Translations under genes and position numbers: made by a program | NCBI GenBank assembly: GCA_024529925.1 | Contig: JAFEUB010001529.1 | Coordinates: forward strand, 434,001 to 498,000 | DNA length: 64,000 nt | Reading direction: 5' to 3' | Source of the DNA: Ophthalmolycus amberensis | Taxonomy: Eukaryota > Chordata > Actinopteri > Perciformes > Zoarcidae | The notes under the pieces: generated by a model | The model's database searches: none | Seen by the model: only the letters and a program-made list of their open reading frames with translations | What the model was told of the DNA's origin: nothing | Shown: positions 50,806-61,700 of the stretch, piece by piece | How positions within the stretch are numbered: the stretch's first letter is position 1 | How the letters are laid out: each line of letters opens with the position of its first letter

Positions 50806-53800
50806 CTGTGAGACAGAGAAGGAAAAGGAGTCTAAAATGATGAAGTGTCGAGTGACAGTGAACAGCTGATGTATCAAACTTGAGCACTGAAAGTGTTCAA
50901 TAAAAAAGCTATTTAAGTTTAACGGAATGTCCGCACATCACATAAAGCTATTCTTGGTCATAGACAAAGAGCTAATTAGGCATAAAAGAATATATTTACA
51001 AAGCTAAGCCAAGTTGCACCTGCAAAATGAACTAGAAAAACACCATTAGCTACAATAGTACAACAACTAATTAGCAGAGTTCTTATTACTTTCCAGGAGG
51101 CATCATTTTGGCGTGACTGTCTTTGAACGGACGCCAGAATTGCCTTCCTAAACCTCTGGGGTGCGAGTTATTCTGTGTCACATTGGTTTAATATATTAGA
51201 GGAAACCTGGGGCACAGTAAAAATAGAACAGTTCACATCAGCAGTCCATAAAGTCCCTCAAAGCAGCAGTAACAGCAACTCGCTGTGCAAACAGGTGTTG
51301 GAGCGGCCGAGACTGGTTCCAGTGAGCTACACGGCACACCGAGCCGGTGCCAGGGTTGGTCCCAAAATGATCACAGTCGGCAATAAGGAAACCAACAAAG
51401 GGGGCATAATCATACAAAGGCTTCCTGGGATTGGACAGCAGCCAATCTCCGGGCCTTCTAGTCAGTTTGCAGCTCTCGCATGGCTTCCATGTGTGTTCCC
51501 TGATTGAAGATGACATATTCCTCCTGCTCCGTCCTGTCATGCGAGCATATTACGCCCACAGCTATGAATGTTGGGTCATAACATTGGTAACAAAAAACTC
51601 CTTTGACAACGTAGCCCAACGTGGGGCTGCAGAGCTTTATATGTAGTCACGGGCTACCAAACCTCACTCTGAAGATGAATGGCACATGACATTCACAGGA
51701 AGTGTATCGTGAGCTCGTAACAAGTTGTGGTTTAGCTGTACCAGAGCAGCCGTATGTCGGATGGAAGGAATAGACCGAGAGCAAGGAGAGGATGGTGGAT
51801 TCAAGTGGAGAGTCTGGCACGTCCCTTACCCGCAGCAGTGTTCTGAGCCAAAACCCCACCTGGGCCAAAACACACACGAAATGCCTCCTTCCACACAGGA
51901 AATCAGTGATGAGGGAAAGAACAGCAAACTCAGAGAGCTGGGGGGGGGGGGATGACATAAAACTGCCAAATGCTTCTGTGGTCAGTGTGGAACTATGGTT
52001 CAGTACAGCATGGGGCTGGATAAAACCGGGATAAAAAAACATAATCCCATAACATTTTGAAATAAACGGCTGCATTTCATGATCTCACTTTACAGACCAG
52101 TGAATATAAAGCAACTTAAAGTACTACAGAGCAGAAATAACGCATGGTGAAAAAAACGAAATAACATTTTCACTTGCTACAATAAGTCCACGATGGAAAA
52201 GAAATAAAAATGCAGTCAAGGAGGACGGTTACACGGCCACCAATGAATATCTCCTCCGCGTCTCCTTTTTCACCATAAATCCCTTCAAAGCAAAACAACA
52301 CGATAACAGCAGCTCGGCAGCCTTTGCCTGACAAAGTGGAAAAAAAAGTTATTCTCGTAAAACAGATGCAGACACGGTGAGAGGTCATCTGTGGCCATTT
52401 GGATGGGAAAATGTCTGAATCAAAACACATTAACGTAGGAGTGGAGAATAAGCAGTGACATTTATTGACCCCCGAATCTGAATTGTCAATGTAATATCGT
52501 ATGACTGTGGATTTAAAAACACACAGGGTTTTTCCTTCTCCTTACATGGGAAGAGCCAAGAGGATTTTTACGGCTACAACGCAGAAAGCATTAGGGAGTA
52601 AAGAGGCTACTTGAGATTTAGTGATTCGGACAGTTTCACCATTAAAACCACTCAACTGTCAAAACACTAACGTCCTCATCTGTCCCCTAAATAATCCCCC
52701 CACACACACATATTGTCACATGTGCCCTCGGGGTCGTCTCTGACTAACGTGACCTCAACTGTGAACCCGTCAGAATGAGGCGTCGGGACAAATGAACGCA
52801 GCAGCGGCCCGGGGAAAGCCTCGCCAGCTCTCCGCAGAAGGACGCAAAGAGAAATCTTATGCTGGTTGACGAACGAGTCGGCAGCTTTGGGGTCTCGGTC
52901 CAGTTACTTCACTCGGCGACCACATCAGCACTGTTTTGTGCCATCTGGTGAGATAAATCGCCATGTTTACGGTGGAAATATGACAGAATTTATTTTTAAA
53001 ACGTCCCCAAAGCCCACCTTCATCTGGGTATGGTTACACGTGTCACGACGGCACAGAGTTGACTCCCAGTCAACTTGCGAACGCTGAAAACAACATCGTC
53101 TTAAAGTAATTCCTGATGGTATTGTTACAGAAGATGCAGCCGGGTTAAACTCATCATATTTCAGAGGTTTTTTTTGTGAGAAACTGAACTCACACAGCCA
53201 AAGGCACATGTCACAGGAGATTTCTTCCTCTGCCAGCAAACACAAGACATTTAGAATTGGACACAGAGGCCAGTTTCAGGCCCTTTCTCGTTGAACTAGT
53301 TTTCCCTTCATGCCAGTGACGTGCAGTGAGGTTCGTGGACTCTTTCAGAGTCAGATTTAAAAATGTATGAACCCAACAGAGTAGCTTAAATCACCATTCA
53401 ATTGGCAGCTTGCACATTGACTGCTGGTTGTTTTTCATATCAGCATTCTTTACACACACAGACATAGGTAAGGTACGCCCCCTTCATTGAGGCTTTTTCA
53501 CTGCGGTTTTATGTCAGATCAGCAAGACTAAATATGTTCTACACATACGTGAAATACATTAAATATTCTATGAAAAGAAAGGACATATAATAAAACAATG
53601 AGAACGCAAAAGGCACGCGCTCAACCCAGTTTGTGAGGGTTGCACAATCTGAGATGAGGCATCTCGTCGCTGCCTCCTGACATGCGCAAATTCAGCGATT
53701 TAGATTATAAAAATGCTTGAAATGATTGGAATCATACAGAAATTACATCTATTATAGCACAGATCAGTAGAGAAATATTAATATTTATTTTATCATTATT

Positions 53801-53890
53801 TGTTTTTTTACTTTTTGTTACCTGCCTCCCCTGACCGCACGTCCCTGTCACTATGGATCAACGATGGCAACACTTCCACTCCCCTTGCAA
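50806..53890 (-). other. probable thsd4 intron, first part
   Basis: I looked on the minus strand for the next upstream exon (Cys-rich module with conserved CxLxC and YRFYVR-like motifs) and found none. The open frames here have no domain. A G run lies at about 51942-51950. Confidence 0.5.
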
Positions 53891-53897
53891 CTTTAAT

Positions 53898-53976
53898 ATT
53901 TGAATATTGAAAATATATTAGGGAAGAGAATGTAAGGTTTACATTCTCTTCCCTAATATATTTTCAATATTCAAAT
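53898..53976. repeat. perfect 38-bp inverted repeat with 3-nt spacer
   Basis: The left arm 53898-53935 and right arm 53939-53976 are exact reverse complements, separated by GGT. The arm starts ATTTGAATATTGAAAAT and ends AAGAGAATGTAA. As RNA it would form an uninterrupted 38-bp hairpin. No target duplication or transposon ends are obvious next to it. Confidence 0.95.
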
Positions 53977-56250
53977 CACAGCAGTCACCAAGTGAACTGT
54001 GAGTTACATGTTAACATATACAATGAGTATGTTGGGTCCTAAAAGTAATTTAAAAAATAAGTAATTTCAAACGTATTTCTGGAGTCATGTGAATTTGCGG
54101 ACCTTGGAATTAGAGGGAAGAAGCTTTCGCTCCTTTTACACTTAAAACCTCTTGAACCCAGGGCTTTCTGTCACTTCCTGTATTTCCAGGCGTTTTCCAA
54201 AGCCACTGCATGTCTCAGGGAATGTTATTTTCAGGACATTTTTATAAATAAAAATAGTACTTTAAAGCAGCATTAAATAAGTTTTGGCCACTTGGAGACA
54301 AGCTTCAAACACAAATTTGACATTTGCAAACAATTGAGTTCACCCACCCACTAGGCATTGAGCAACATTAGTAATCATGTGGAGTGTTGTTTCAGGCAAC
54401 CTGACATGTAAATGCAGTGCTCGCTCCCCTTTCCTCTCCACCAAACTTCTGAGGGAAATATTTGTCTCTTTAGCTACTAAAGGCTCCGTTCTGTTCACCA
54501 GTTAGTTGCTAACTTCGCCAGTCTAACATTTTGATGTCGGCAGATTTGGGTTTGTCGAAGCATTTTGTTGAAAACAGCTGCTTGCAGCTCCTGGAAACGA
54601 GGTCGATGAGATGAGAGAGTAGCGAGCCAAAACATTGAAGTCGTAGTCTGTAAAACCAAATCGATGAGTTGAATGACACTACAACTCTCTGTAGAGCTAA
54701 AGGGAACGGCAGAGTTAGGTATAATTCTCTGTGTTTATCACTATGAGCAGCAACTTTCACATTACAAGTAGTCAGTTCATCAGTTGATAATATAAAATAT
54801 TGATGAGTGCAGCTTAAAACGGGGTACACTGACAAGCACCATAAAGGCGTTGGTAATATTTACAATTAACACTGAACAAAAGCATTTAAAAACACATACT
54901 CCACTGAATACAAGTTCCGACTAACACTTCTGAGGTTCCTGTTGTAGCCCGGCCATAAGTGATAATGTGCAGAGGCCCCTTGATCTGTCCGTTAGAGCGT
55001 AATTGTAGAAATGAGTCCCAGTTCGCTGGTTCACTTGCATGTGTGAAGAGGCGTCTCTTCTCTGAGGCAAAGATTTCGAGGCAGTGAATAACTGTCTAAA
55101 CCACTATCAGAGAGTCGGGGCAAATATCAGGCATTTGTTTGATTCCTTAACACTAAACATGCACACAGTCAAGATATACAGTTGCACGGGCACTGAATCT
55201 CTTCCCGACAGCTCTGGCGTAATGTTACTGTTGCCTTGCAATCATTGAGCTTTTATCCAAGTAGGAGGCCTGGTTCATTGCTCCAAACTAGTAATGCAAA
55301 TCTGAATAGATCGCTTGTGTTCCAAATGATATCATGCTTGAATTAATGTAACACGCAGGCTTTTAACTCCTCACTACTCTCGTAAATTAAGTTTGAGATG
55401 TGGTGGAAAACAGGCTCTACTCTGAGCTGGATTGTCGAGCAAAAGAGTGAGCGAGTGTGTTTGTGATTAATTCTGTTCGTTTTACAGCGGTTAAATCTTT
55501 CGCGAGGTTTTCTCAGACGCTGTTATTTGTGTCTTTACCAGATTTAGTGAGACATCATGACTTTCCTGAAGCATCAGTCAAGATATTTGATGCAGTTTAT
55601 TCTGTGACAGAGATGACTACTTTTATTTAGACGGGTTATATTTATACAGCCTTATTAACACGATTTTGTCCGCTCAAATTACATCAGTGCTCCTTCGTGA
55701 CTTACTTTTAAGCGGCAGTGGTCTGGTGACTTCCTGAAACCAGGCTGCCGAAGAGACTGTATCTGAGACCTGAGTGACGGGTTGAGATCCAAACTGTATT
55801 TTGAGATTGCTGATTCTAACAGGTGAACGTTGTCACCCATTGTTAAGGCTGCTCAGACAGAATAATCTCCGACTGACAGACACAACGAGCCCAAGGCTGA
55901 CGAACGGACACCAGCAGATACTCATGGCCGGACACACAGAGCTACACTACATCCACTGCATCAGCAGCATCCAAATGTGGCCAGCTGTCTTGGGCCATAT
56001 ACACAAACCATATACCTAACAGAAGCTGTGAAAATATAATATTGCGCAAGGCTCAACGTCACCAGTATCCTCTATTCCTCAATTGTATTTAACTGTCTGC
56101 GTGATGCATTTTACTGAGTATAGAGGAAGTATGCTGGAATAAGTCCAAAAATCTGGAAATGAGTCTGCATTATTCTGGTTTCCTCGTCTCAAAATCAGTG
56201 TTTTTTTTAAATGAGTTTTTGGTCAGATGCTTGACATAAGTTCTGTGGTT
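53977..56250. other. probable thsd4 intron, no gene recognised
   Basis: No exon or nameable repeat was supported on either strand. Confidence 0.4.
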
Positions 56251-56880
56251 AGCCCAGTGGTTCTCAAACTTTTTCTGTCGCGCCCCACTTTGGAGGAAGA
56301 AAAATGTTCATGCCCCACCGCCCCAACAAAATTGTAACAAAATGGTCTGTGTTGAATTTTTATTGAAACAACATTTTGTGACTCCTCCGTCTGTGCTTTT
56401 TCAAATAATAGAATAAAGAAAAGTAAACCAGATTGCTCCATCAGACAAAAACAAATAAAATGTGCAATCACTTTGTTAGAACATTGCAAATAAAGTTATA
56501 TCTGTGCAAAAAAGAACTACACTTTGGCAAAAAATAGCTTATTGCAATTGGCTGCAATTAACCTGTTTTGCACTAAACATCTTTTCAAGATAACAATAAA
56601 GTGCAACCTGTGAAAAACTAAACAAAACAAGTTTCGTACTATCCGCAGCTAGTTTTCAGACATAAAACACAGACTGGTCTCTCCTCATCTCCTACCGCGT
56701 TCACTGTGAAACCCAGAGCAAGATAGGCGTCATCATATGTTCTTCCTGGCTGCTTGCTGTTCGTCTCGGATGCATCGCTTGCGGTTGCTTTTCTGTTCCC
56801 GCCTGCCAAATGTCTCTTCATTTGGAACACTAAGCCACACATGTGAGTCACCAAGGATCATGGCCTGTCGCGCATGCGCA
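56251..56880 (-). mobile_element. internally deleted hAT element with transposase N-terminus
   Basis: The left end CAGTGGTTCTCAAACTTTTT is a typical hAT terminus. On the minus strand 56854-56639 encodes 71 residues including YLALGFTVNAVGDEERPVC followed by VLCLKTS, the N-terminal, BED-finger-adjacent segment of ZBED5-like hAT transposases. The frame stops right after this motif, and the sequence then resembles the non-coding opposite end, so most of the transposase is deleted. The second terminus was not found, so the right border is approximate. Confidence 0.75.
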
Positions 56881-57224
56881 AGCGTAACCTGTTAACGGCG
56901 TAACGTAAACATTTACACGAAAGTACAGGCATTTCGCCATGTATTTAATAATTACTTGAAAAAAAGAAGAAAAAAAAGGTGGTTGTTAACAAGTAGCTAA
57001 ATGAGTCTACAAAACGTAATAACGCCAACTAGTCTGCCTTCACAGCCTCGTGTAAACGTGTGCTCTTGTGACCATTGTGTGGTACCTTTATAGCCTGTAT
57101 AGCTTTTTATTTCCACTGACTGCATTCACGCTTCAAAATTCATAAAAGCGGTGTTTATTTGTGAAGATTATCTTGCTGAACAAAACATGTACGTATCATA
57201 AGCTTGTGTTTGCCACCGATCTTA

Positions 57225-57345
57225 TTTCCTGCAAAAATCCAAAATCCAACGGAAAAATCCCATCGGCTTTTTTGTCGTGGGAACTAGTGCGATGCTAACT
57301 TCCTGGTTGGTGTACAAAAATACATCATCCCTCTATTAGGGTTTA
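57225..57345. repeat. interspersed repeat fragment
   Basis: The blocks AATCCCATCGGCTTTTTTGT, GTGGGAACTAGTGCGATGCT and ACAAAAATACATCATCCCTC in this order match a repeat I recognise as frequent in fish. There is no ORF. The class is not resolved. Confidence 0.5.
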
Positions 57346-59279
57346 AAATAACTGAAACTCACATTTCTGACATTAGCTTCTTACATCTTCAAAATACAAA
57401 AACATGAAATACATTTTTGGTTGAATACTAACAGTTCCAAGACAATAATTCATAGTGAATAAAGTGGCTTATATCAAAATGACAGTCAATCAGCAGACGC
57501 GAGGCAGTTTGTCAACATACAATGTCATGTTGTTTAAAGGGGCGTCGACAGACGCAGCTCAACGCAAACACAAAGTTCATGTGACTCGCTGCTTCTTTCC
57601 CATGTCTGGAGCAACGTGCCAGGCTTCACTCTGTCCTCAGCAGAGGTTCCCACAGTAAGTTAGTACACTGCTGTCGGTAGCAGGGCGACACTAGACATTC
57701 AAGGCTTTTAACTCATCGACAGGATGTCAGTTAAGAATGACAACATTTGCTGAGAACAACCCACATGGCTAAATGCTGCCAGTCCTAGTTCTGCAAAAAG
57801 GCAATGAAATGGAGGTTATGAATAAAAGGATGTTTTCTTAATAACCTGGAGATGATCCAGTTGTTAGCCCCCCCCAAGTCTGAATCCACATGAATCCATG
57901 TTGGCTGAGGCTCAGATCCCACCAGAACGTTCTAACTTGTGTCTTAGCGGTTTCCCTCTCAGCTTTCCCTCAGAGCAAAAAACAAAACAAAAAGACAATA
58001 CTGTGGACTGTTGTCTCCTTCAGAAAGAAGACCTTCACATGTACCATAGCAATAACATTTCTGTTAAGAAATTGAACAAATGAACTCCATCTCATTCATG
58101 CTATCAGACAGTGCACCTCCTGCCTAGCAAAGCTGGTGGGATACTAGCACGGCTCCTCGTGGTAAACCTCTGGGAATAAAGGCATGCTATCTGTCCTACT
58201 GTAAAAATGCATCCCGGAGGCAGTGCAGTAACGTGTTTATGAGCGCTGGGTTAAAGGAGGCCGTTTGGCAAACACATTGGGGATTTCTACAGCTCTATAC
58301 ACGTAAGAACGGCTGTAATGTTCTTTGGCAAACGGCCAAAGAAGATATCATGATTTAGTCATCTGTGACACACCAGCTCATCTGGAAATGCAATATAGGC
58401 CTAACTTGGCTTCGAAGGTTGAGAATACAGAGGCAACATCGTCCCGCCGACAAGGAATTCATAGTGGAAGTGACCTCAAGACACATTACTGAGCTCTTAC
58501 AGACATTTCATAGACGTACAAATCACTTAAGATTATGATTTAATACGCTTTTAAGGTTTAGATTGGGATGAAATAAGATCAGGGTATGATAATACACCCC
58601 CTCTCTTTCACATGAAGTGCACTTTGTGGTTACCACGGCCACCGACATCTGCCTCCCACATGCTGGGATGCTGTGGATCTTCAACTGCTTTTAATGAGCG
58701 GGTGAAGGCGACACTGCTTTGATTTCAGTCAGCACTTCAAACGCGTCTGTATCTGAGGAAGCCAGACTGTCGTCAAGTTCACATGTGACATTCTCCCCCA
58801 GGAACTGACTGAACTACTGACTATCACTGATTTACTGTTACATCCTGTGTGAAATACACACCGTTGAGTACTAAATATTACAGAAATGTGCTCGTTTTGA
58901 GGTTTACACTGAATGTGAATCAGGGCACATCCATTATTGGTTCTGATTGTCTTATTCGTATCTATAAAATAAATATATTGTATGAAATGTGTTCTTCTTC
59001 TTTGGGTTACTATGCAAAAATATTTGACAGCAGGCGATTTGATCATTTTGGTTGTGTCAGGCAGACTAGACTAAAGTATTCAACTAAACAGCCCCTTTGC
59101 CCCCGCACTCTCTCTGCTACTAGGAGATAGAGGGGGGGAAAAAAAAGGTATGGCATGCTAAACAGAAGGATGCATTTTGGTCATCTTGCTAACAAAGAGC
59201 ACGGCATACCCCCTAAACCTCTCCTCAAATCGCCCACTGCCTACAAGAGTAACATAGCGTTACTTCCAAGGCAAAGGAG
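57346..59279. other. probable thsd4 intron, no gene recognised
   Basis: No supportable exon. Short open frames only. Confidence 0.4.
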
Positions 59280-59287
59280 CGCCTCAT

Positions 59288-60325
59288 TAAAGGGCCAGTG
59301 TGCAGGATTTAGTGGCATCTAGCGCTGCGGTTGCAGTTTGCAACCAACTGAATACCTAGCTCCCTTTGCAAGACTGAGGTAACATGAGCTGCTGAGTTCA
59401 AAACAGTCGTTAAGCCGTGGTTAGGTCTTTCAGGACCTTCGCCTCGCCTACATAAGGAGCAATAAAATTCAAAAGGCAGCTGGCCTTGCGGCGGTTTCAC
59501 AAGCGTGTCGGTGAACTACGATGGCCTTCAGGTAACGTAAAAACGTCTCTAGAGCCAGTGTTTGGTTTGTCCGTTCTGAGCTACTGTGAAGACAGCGGTG
59601 CAACATGGCAGACACCGTGGAAGAGGACCTGCTCTCTACGTAGATAAGCAGGGCTCATTTTAAGCTAACGAAAAAATTGCTATTTTCAGGTGATTCTACA
59701 CTGTTGAAAACACAATTTAGAGTATTTTATTCCATTTCTGCCAAAAGATCCCCCTAAACCAGGGGTCTCAAACTCATTTTGACTCCGGGCCACATCAGCA
59801 TCATGGCCGCAAAGGGCCGCAAAGGGCCGCAAAGGGCCGCAAAGGGCCGGTTGTAAATGTAACTACTCGTAACATATTGTTAAATAACTCTCTGCATTCA
59901 CAGTTTAAAGTAGTCTTCAATGTGCTCACAATACATTTCCATGTTAAATGTACAGTAAGCCAAAGAGCTGCTTCTATGACTGTGTTTAAGTATCTCATAA
60001 TTCTGACTTTCTATTTCATAATTTTGACTGTCAATCTCATAATTTTGACTTTCTATCTCAGAATTATGACTTTCTATCATAGTTATGACTTTCTATCTAA
60101 TAACTTCGACTTTCTATCTCATAATTTCGACTATGGGGATATTTTTATTATTATTAGTCAAACTTAAAAATAAAAAAAATAAAAAAAGATTTTTTTTTTA
60201 AACTTTTTTTTTTTTGCTGGCGGATTCGCGGGTCACATAAAATGATGTGGCGGGCCGAATTCGGCCCGCGGGCCGGGAGTTTGAGACCCCTGCCCTAAAC
60301 ACACCGTTAATTACATTCGGGTACA
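59288..60325 (+). mobile_element. interspersed element split by a hAT MITE
   Basis: It begins GGGCCAGTGTGCAGGATTTA and continues with GTGGCATCTAGCG, GAACTACGATGGCC, CTAGAGCCAGTGTTTGG, CAACATGGCAGACACCGTGG and GGCTCATTTTAAG. It is interrupted at 59760 by the hAT MITE and resumes at 60293 with a decayed 3' end. A shorter relative lies at 20326-20625. It has no ORF and is probably a non-autonomous DNA transposon. Confidence 0.7.
59760..60292 (-). mobile_element. non-autonomous hAT MITE, copy 2 (nested)
   Basis: A 533-bp copy of the element at 32768-33261, in opposite orientation. It begins CAGGGGTCTCAAACTC, ends with the inverted counterpart, and is flanked by a perfect 8-bp duplication CCCTAAAC (59752-59759 and 60293-60300). 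Near its left end a 10-bp unit AAAGGGCCGC is present about four times (59811-59850), where copy 1 has one. It carries the same AT-rich GACTTTCTATCTCATAATT-type internal array. Confidence 0.93.
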
Positions 60326-60489
60326 ATAATAAAGAGCCCACTCACGACTCCCCCACACTCTTTAGTATTCCCCCTCTGTGTGGAAGCCGCTCCTAGATGT
60401 TATCAGAGTTTAGGGTAATGACAGCAGCTCTGTCCTGCTCTTTATAGGAATTAACAACAGCCAGGTTTACCCCAGATAAACAGTTTCCA

Positions 60490-61700
60490 TCTCTAGTTTC
60501 AAGTCTTTTTTAAAAACAGCATATTGTTCATTTAGTCAATGATGGTCCCATTGAGAGTCAAATAGACCATGAAGCAGGGTATGCTTTAGGACGTGTCTAC
60601 CTTGTGATTGACAGGTCGCTACCACGACATTCTCCGGTCTGGGAGTTGTACGAGTTCTCGTCTTACACCTTTAACCTTTTCACAGTGCGTTTTCAGTTCA
60701 TGGAAGTTAATTGTAACAATTTGGTCCCCTACCCACAAACCAAGCCAGAAATCTAGGTGTAGTTATGGATTCAGACCTCAACCTGAACAGCCATATCAAG
60801 ACAATTACAAAATCAGCCTATTATCACCTAAAGAATATATCAAGGATTAGAGGACTTATGTCTCAACAGGATTTGGAAAAACTTGTCCATGCATTTATCT
60901 TCAGCAGACTGGACTACTGTAACGGTGTGTTTACAGGTCTCTGTAAAAAGTCCGTCAGAAAGCTGCAGCTGATTCAGAACGCTGCAGCTCGAGTCCTCAC
61001 TAAGACCAGGAGGGTGGATCACATCACTCCAGTTCTGAGGTCTTTGCACTGGCTTCCTGTCCAACAAAGACTTGACTTTAAAATCCTGCTGTTGGTTTAC
61101 AAAGCACTGAATGGTTTTGGGCCAAAATACATCTCTGATCTGCTGCTACCTTATGAACCATCCCGACCCCTCAGGTCGTCTGGGACCGGTCTACTTTCTG
61201 TTCCCAGAGTCAGAACTAAACATGGAGAAGCAGCGTTCAGTTTTTCTGCTCCACATATCTGGAACAAAGTCCCAGAAAGCTGCAGGTCTGCTGAGACCCT
61301 CAGCTCATTTAAATCAAGATTGAAGACCTTTCTGTTTGCTGCTGCCTTTAATTGAACCACATTCAATTAATATATTAATCAATTTCCTGCATTTCTGCAT
61401 TTTACTACTGAATTTTATTTCTTACACTGTTTCTTTAATTGTTTTTAAATCTCCTTTTCTTTTGCCTTATGTTTTGATGCTTTTAATGGTTTTATGTGAA
61501 GCACTTTGAATTACCTTGTTGTTGAAATGTGCTATACAAATAAACTTGCCTTGCCTTGCCTTGCCTTACAGGTGTCAGATTCAGTGTTTGTTGTGCTTAG
61601 CTTCATCCTCTCATGTCACTTCTGGTTGAAAAAAGCCAAGATGGCGACGGCCAAAGAACCAAACTAAGTCCTCTTCATATTTACAGTCTTTGAGAGGAAT
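60490..61700 (+). repeat. composite interspersed element, copy C, split by a LINE
   Basis: The left part (60490-60730) and right part (about 61600-61700, with a CATGTCACTTCTGGTTG tract and GCCAAGATGGCGACGGCC) follow the block order of copy B at 11580-12087. The gap is filled by the LINE at 60730-61568. Confidence 0.7.
60730..61568 (+). mobile_element. 5'-truncated LINE (L2-type) 3' end, copy 2
   Basis: One open frame (60765-61355, 196 residues) encodes the C-terminal part of a non-LTR reverse transcriptase ORF: MDSDLNLNSHIKTITKSAYY, FIFSRLDYCNGVFTGLCKK, LQLIQNAAARVLTKTRRVDH, ending FLFAAAFN. The element ends in TTGCC tandem units (61548-61568). The catalytic palm region is absent by 5' truncation, so it cannot move by itself. 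The frame is intact, unlike copy 1 at 1350-1996, so this is likely the younger insertion. It lacks a short 3' UTR segment that copy 1 has (about 1829-1870). Confidence 0.88.

Noticed and set aside
51238..51540. Possible upstream thsd4 exon on the minus strand
   Set aside because: The open frame lacks the Cys-rich module motifs expected before the 50805-50601 exon and has no matching splice phase.
59877..60167. Leu/Ile/Phe-rich open frame resembling a membrane protein
   Set aside because: It is a translation of the AT-rich tandem array inside the hAT MITE. The same kind of frame occurs in the other copy (minus strand, 32860-33045).
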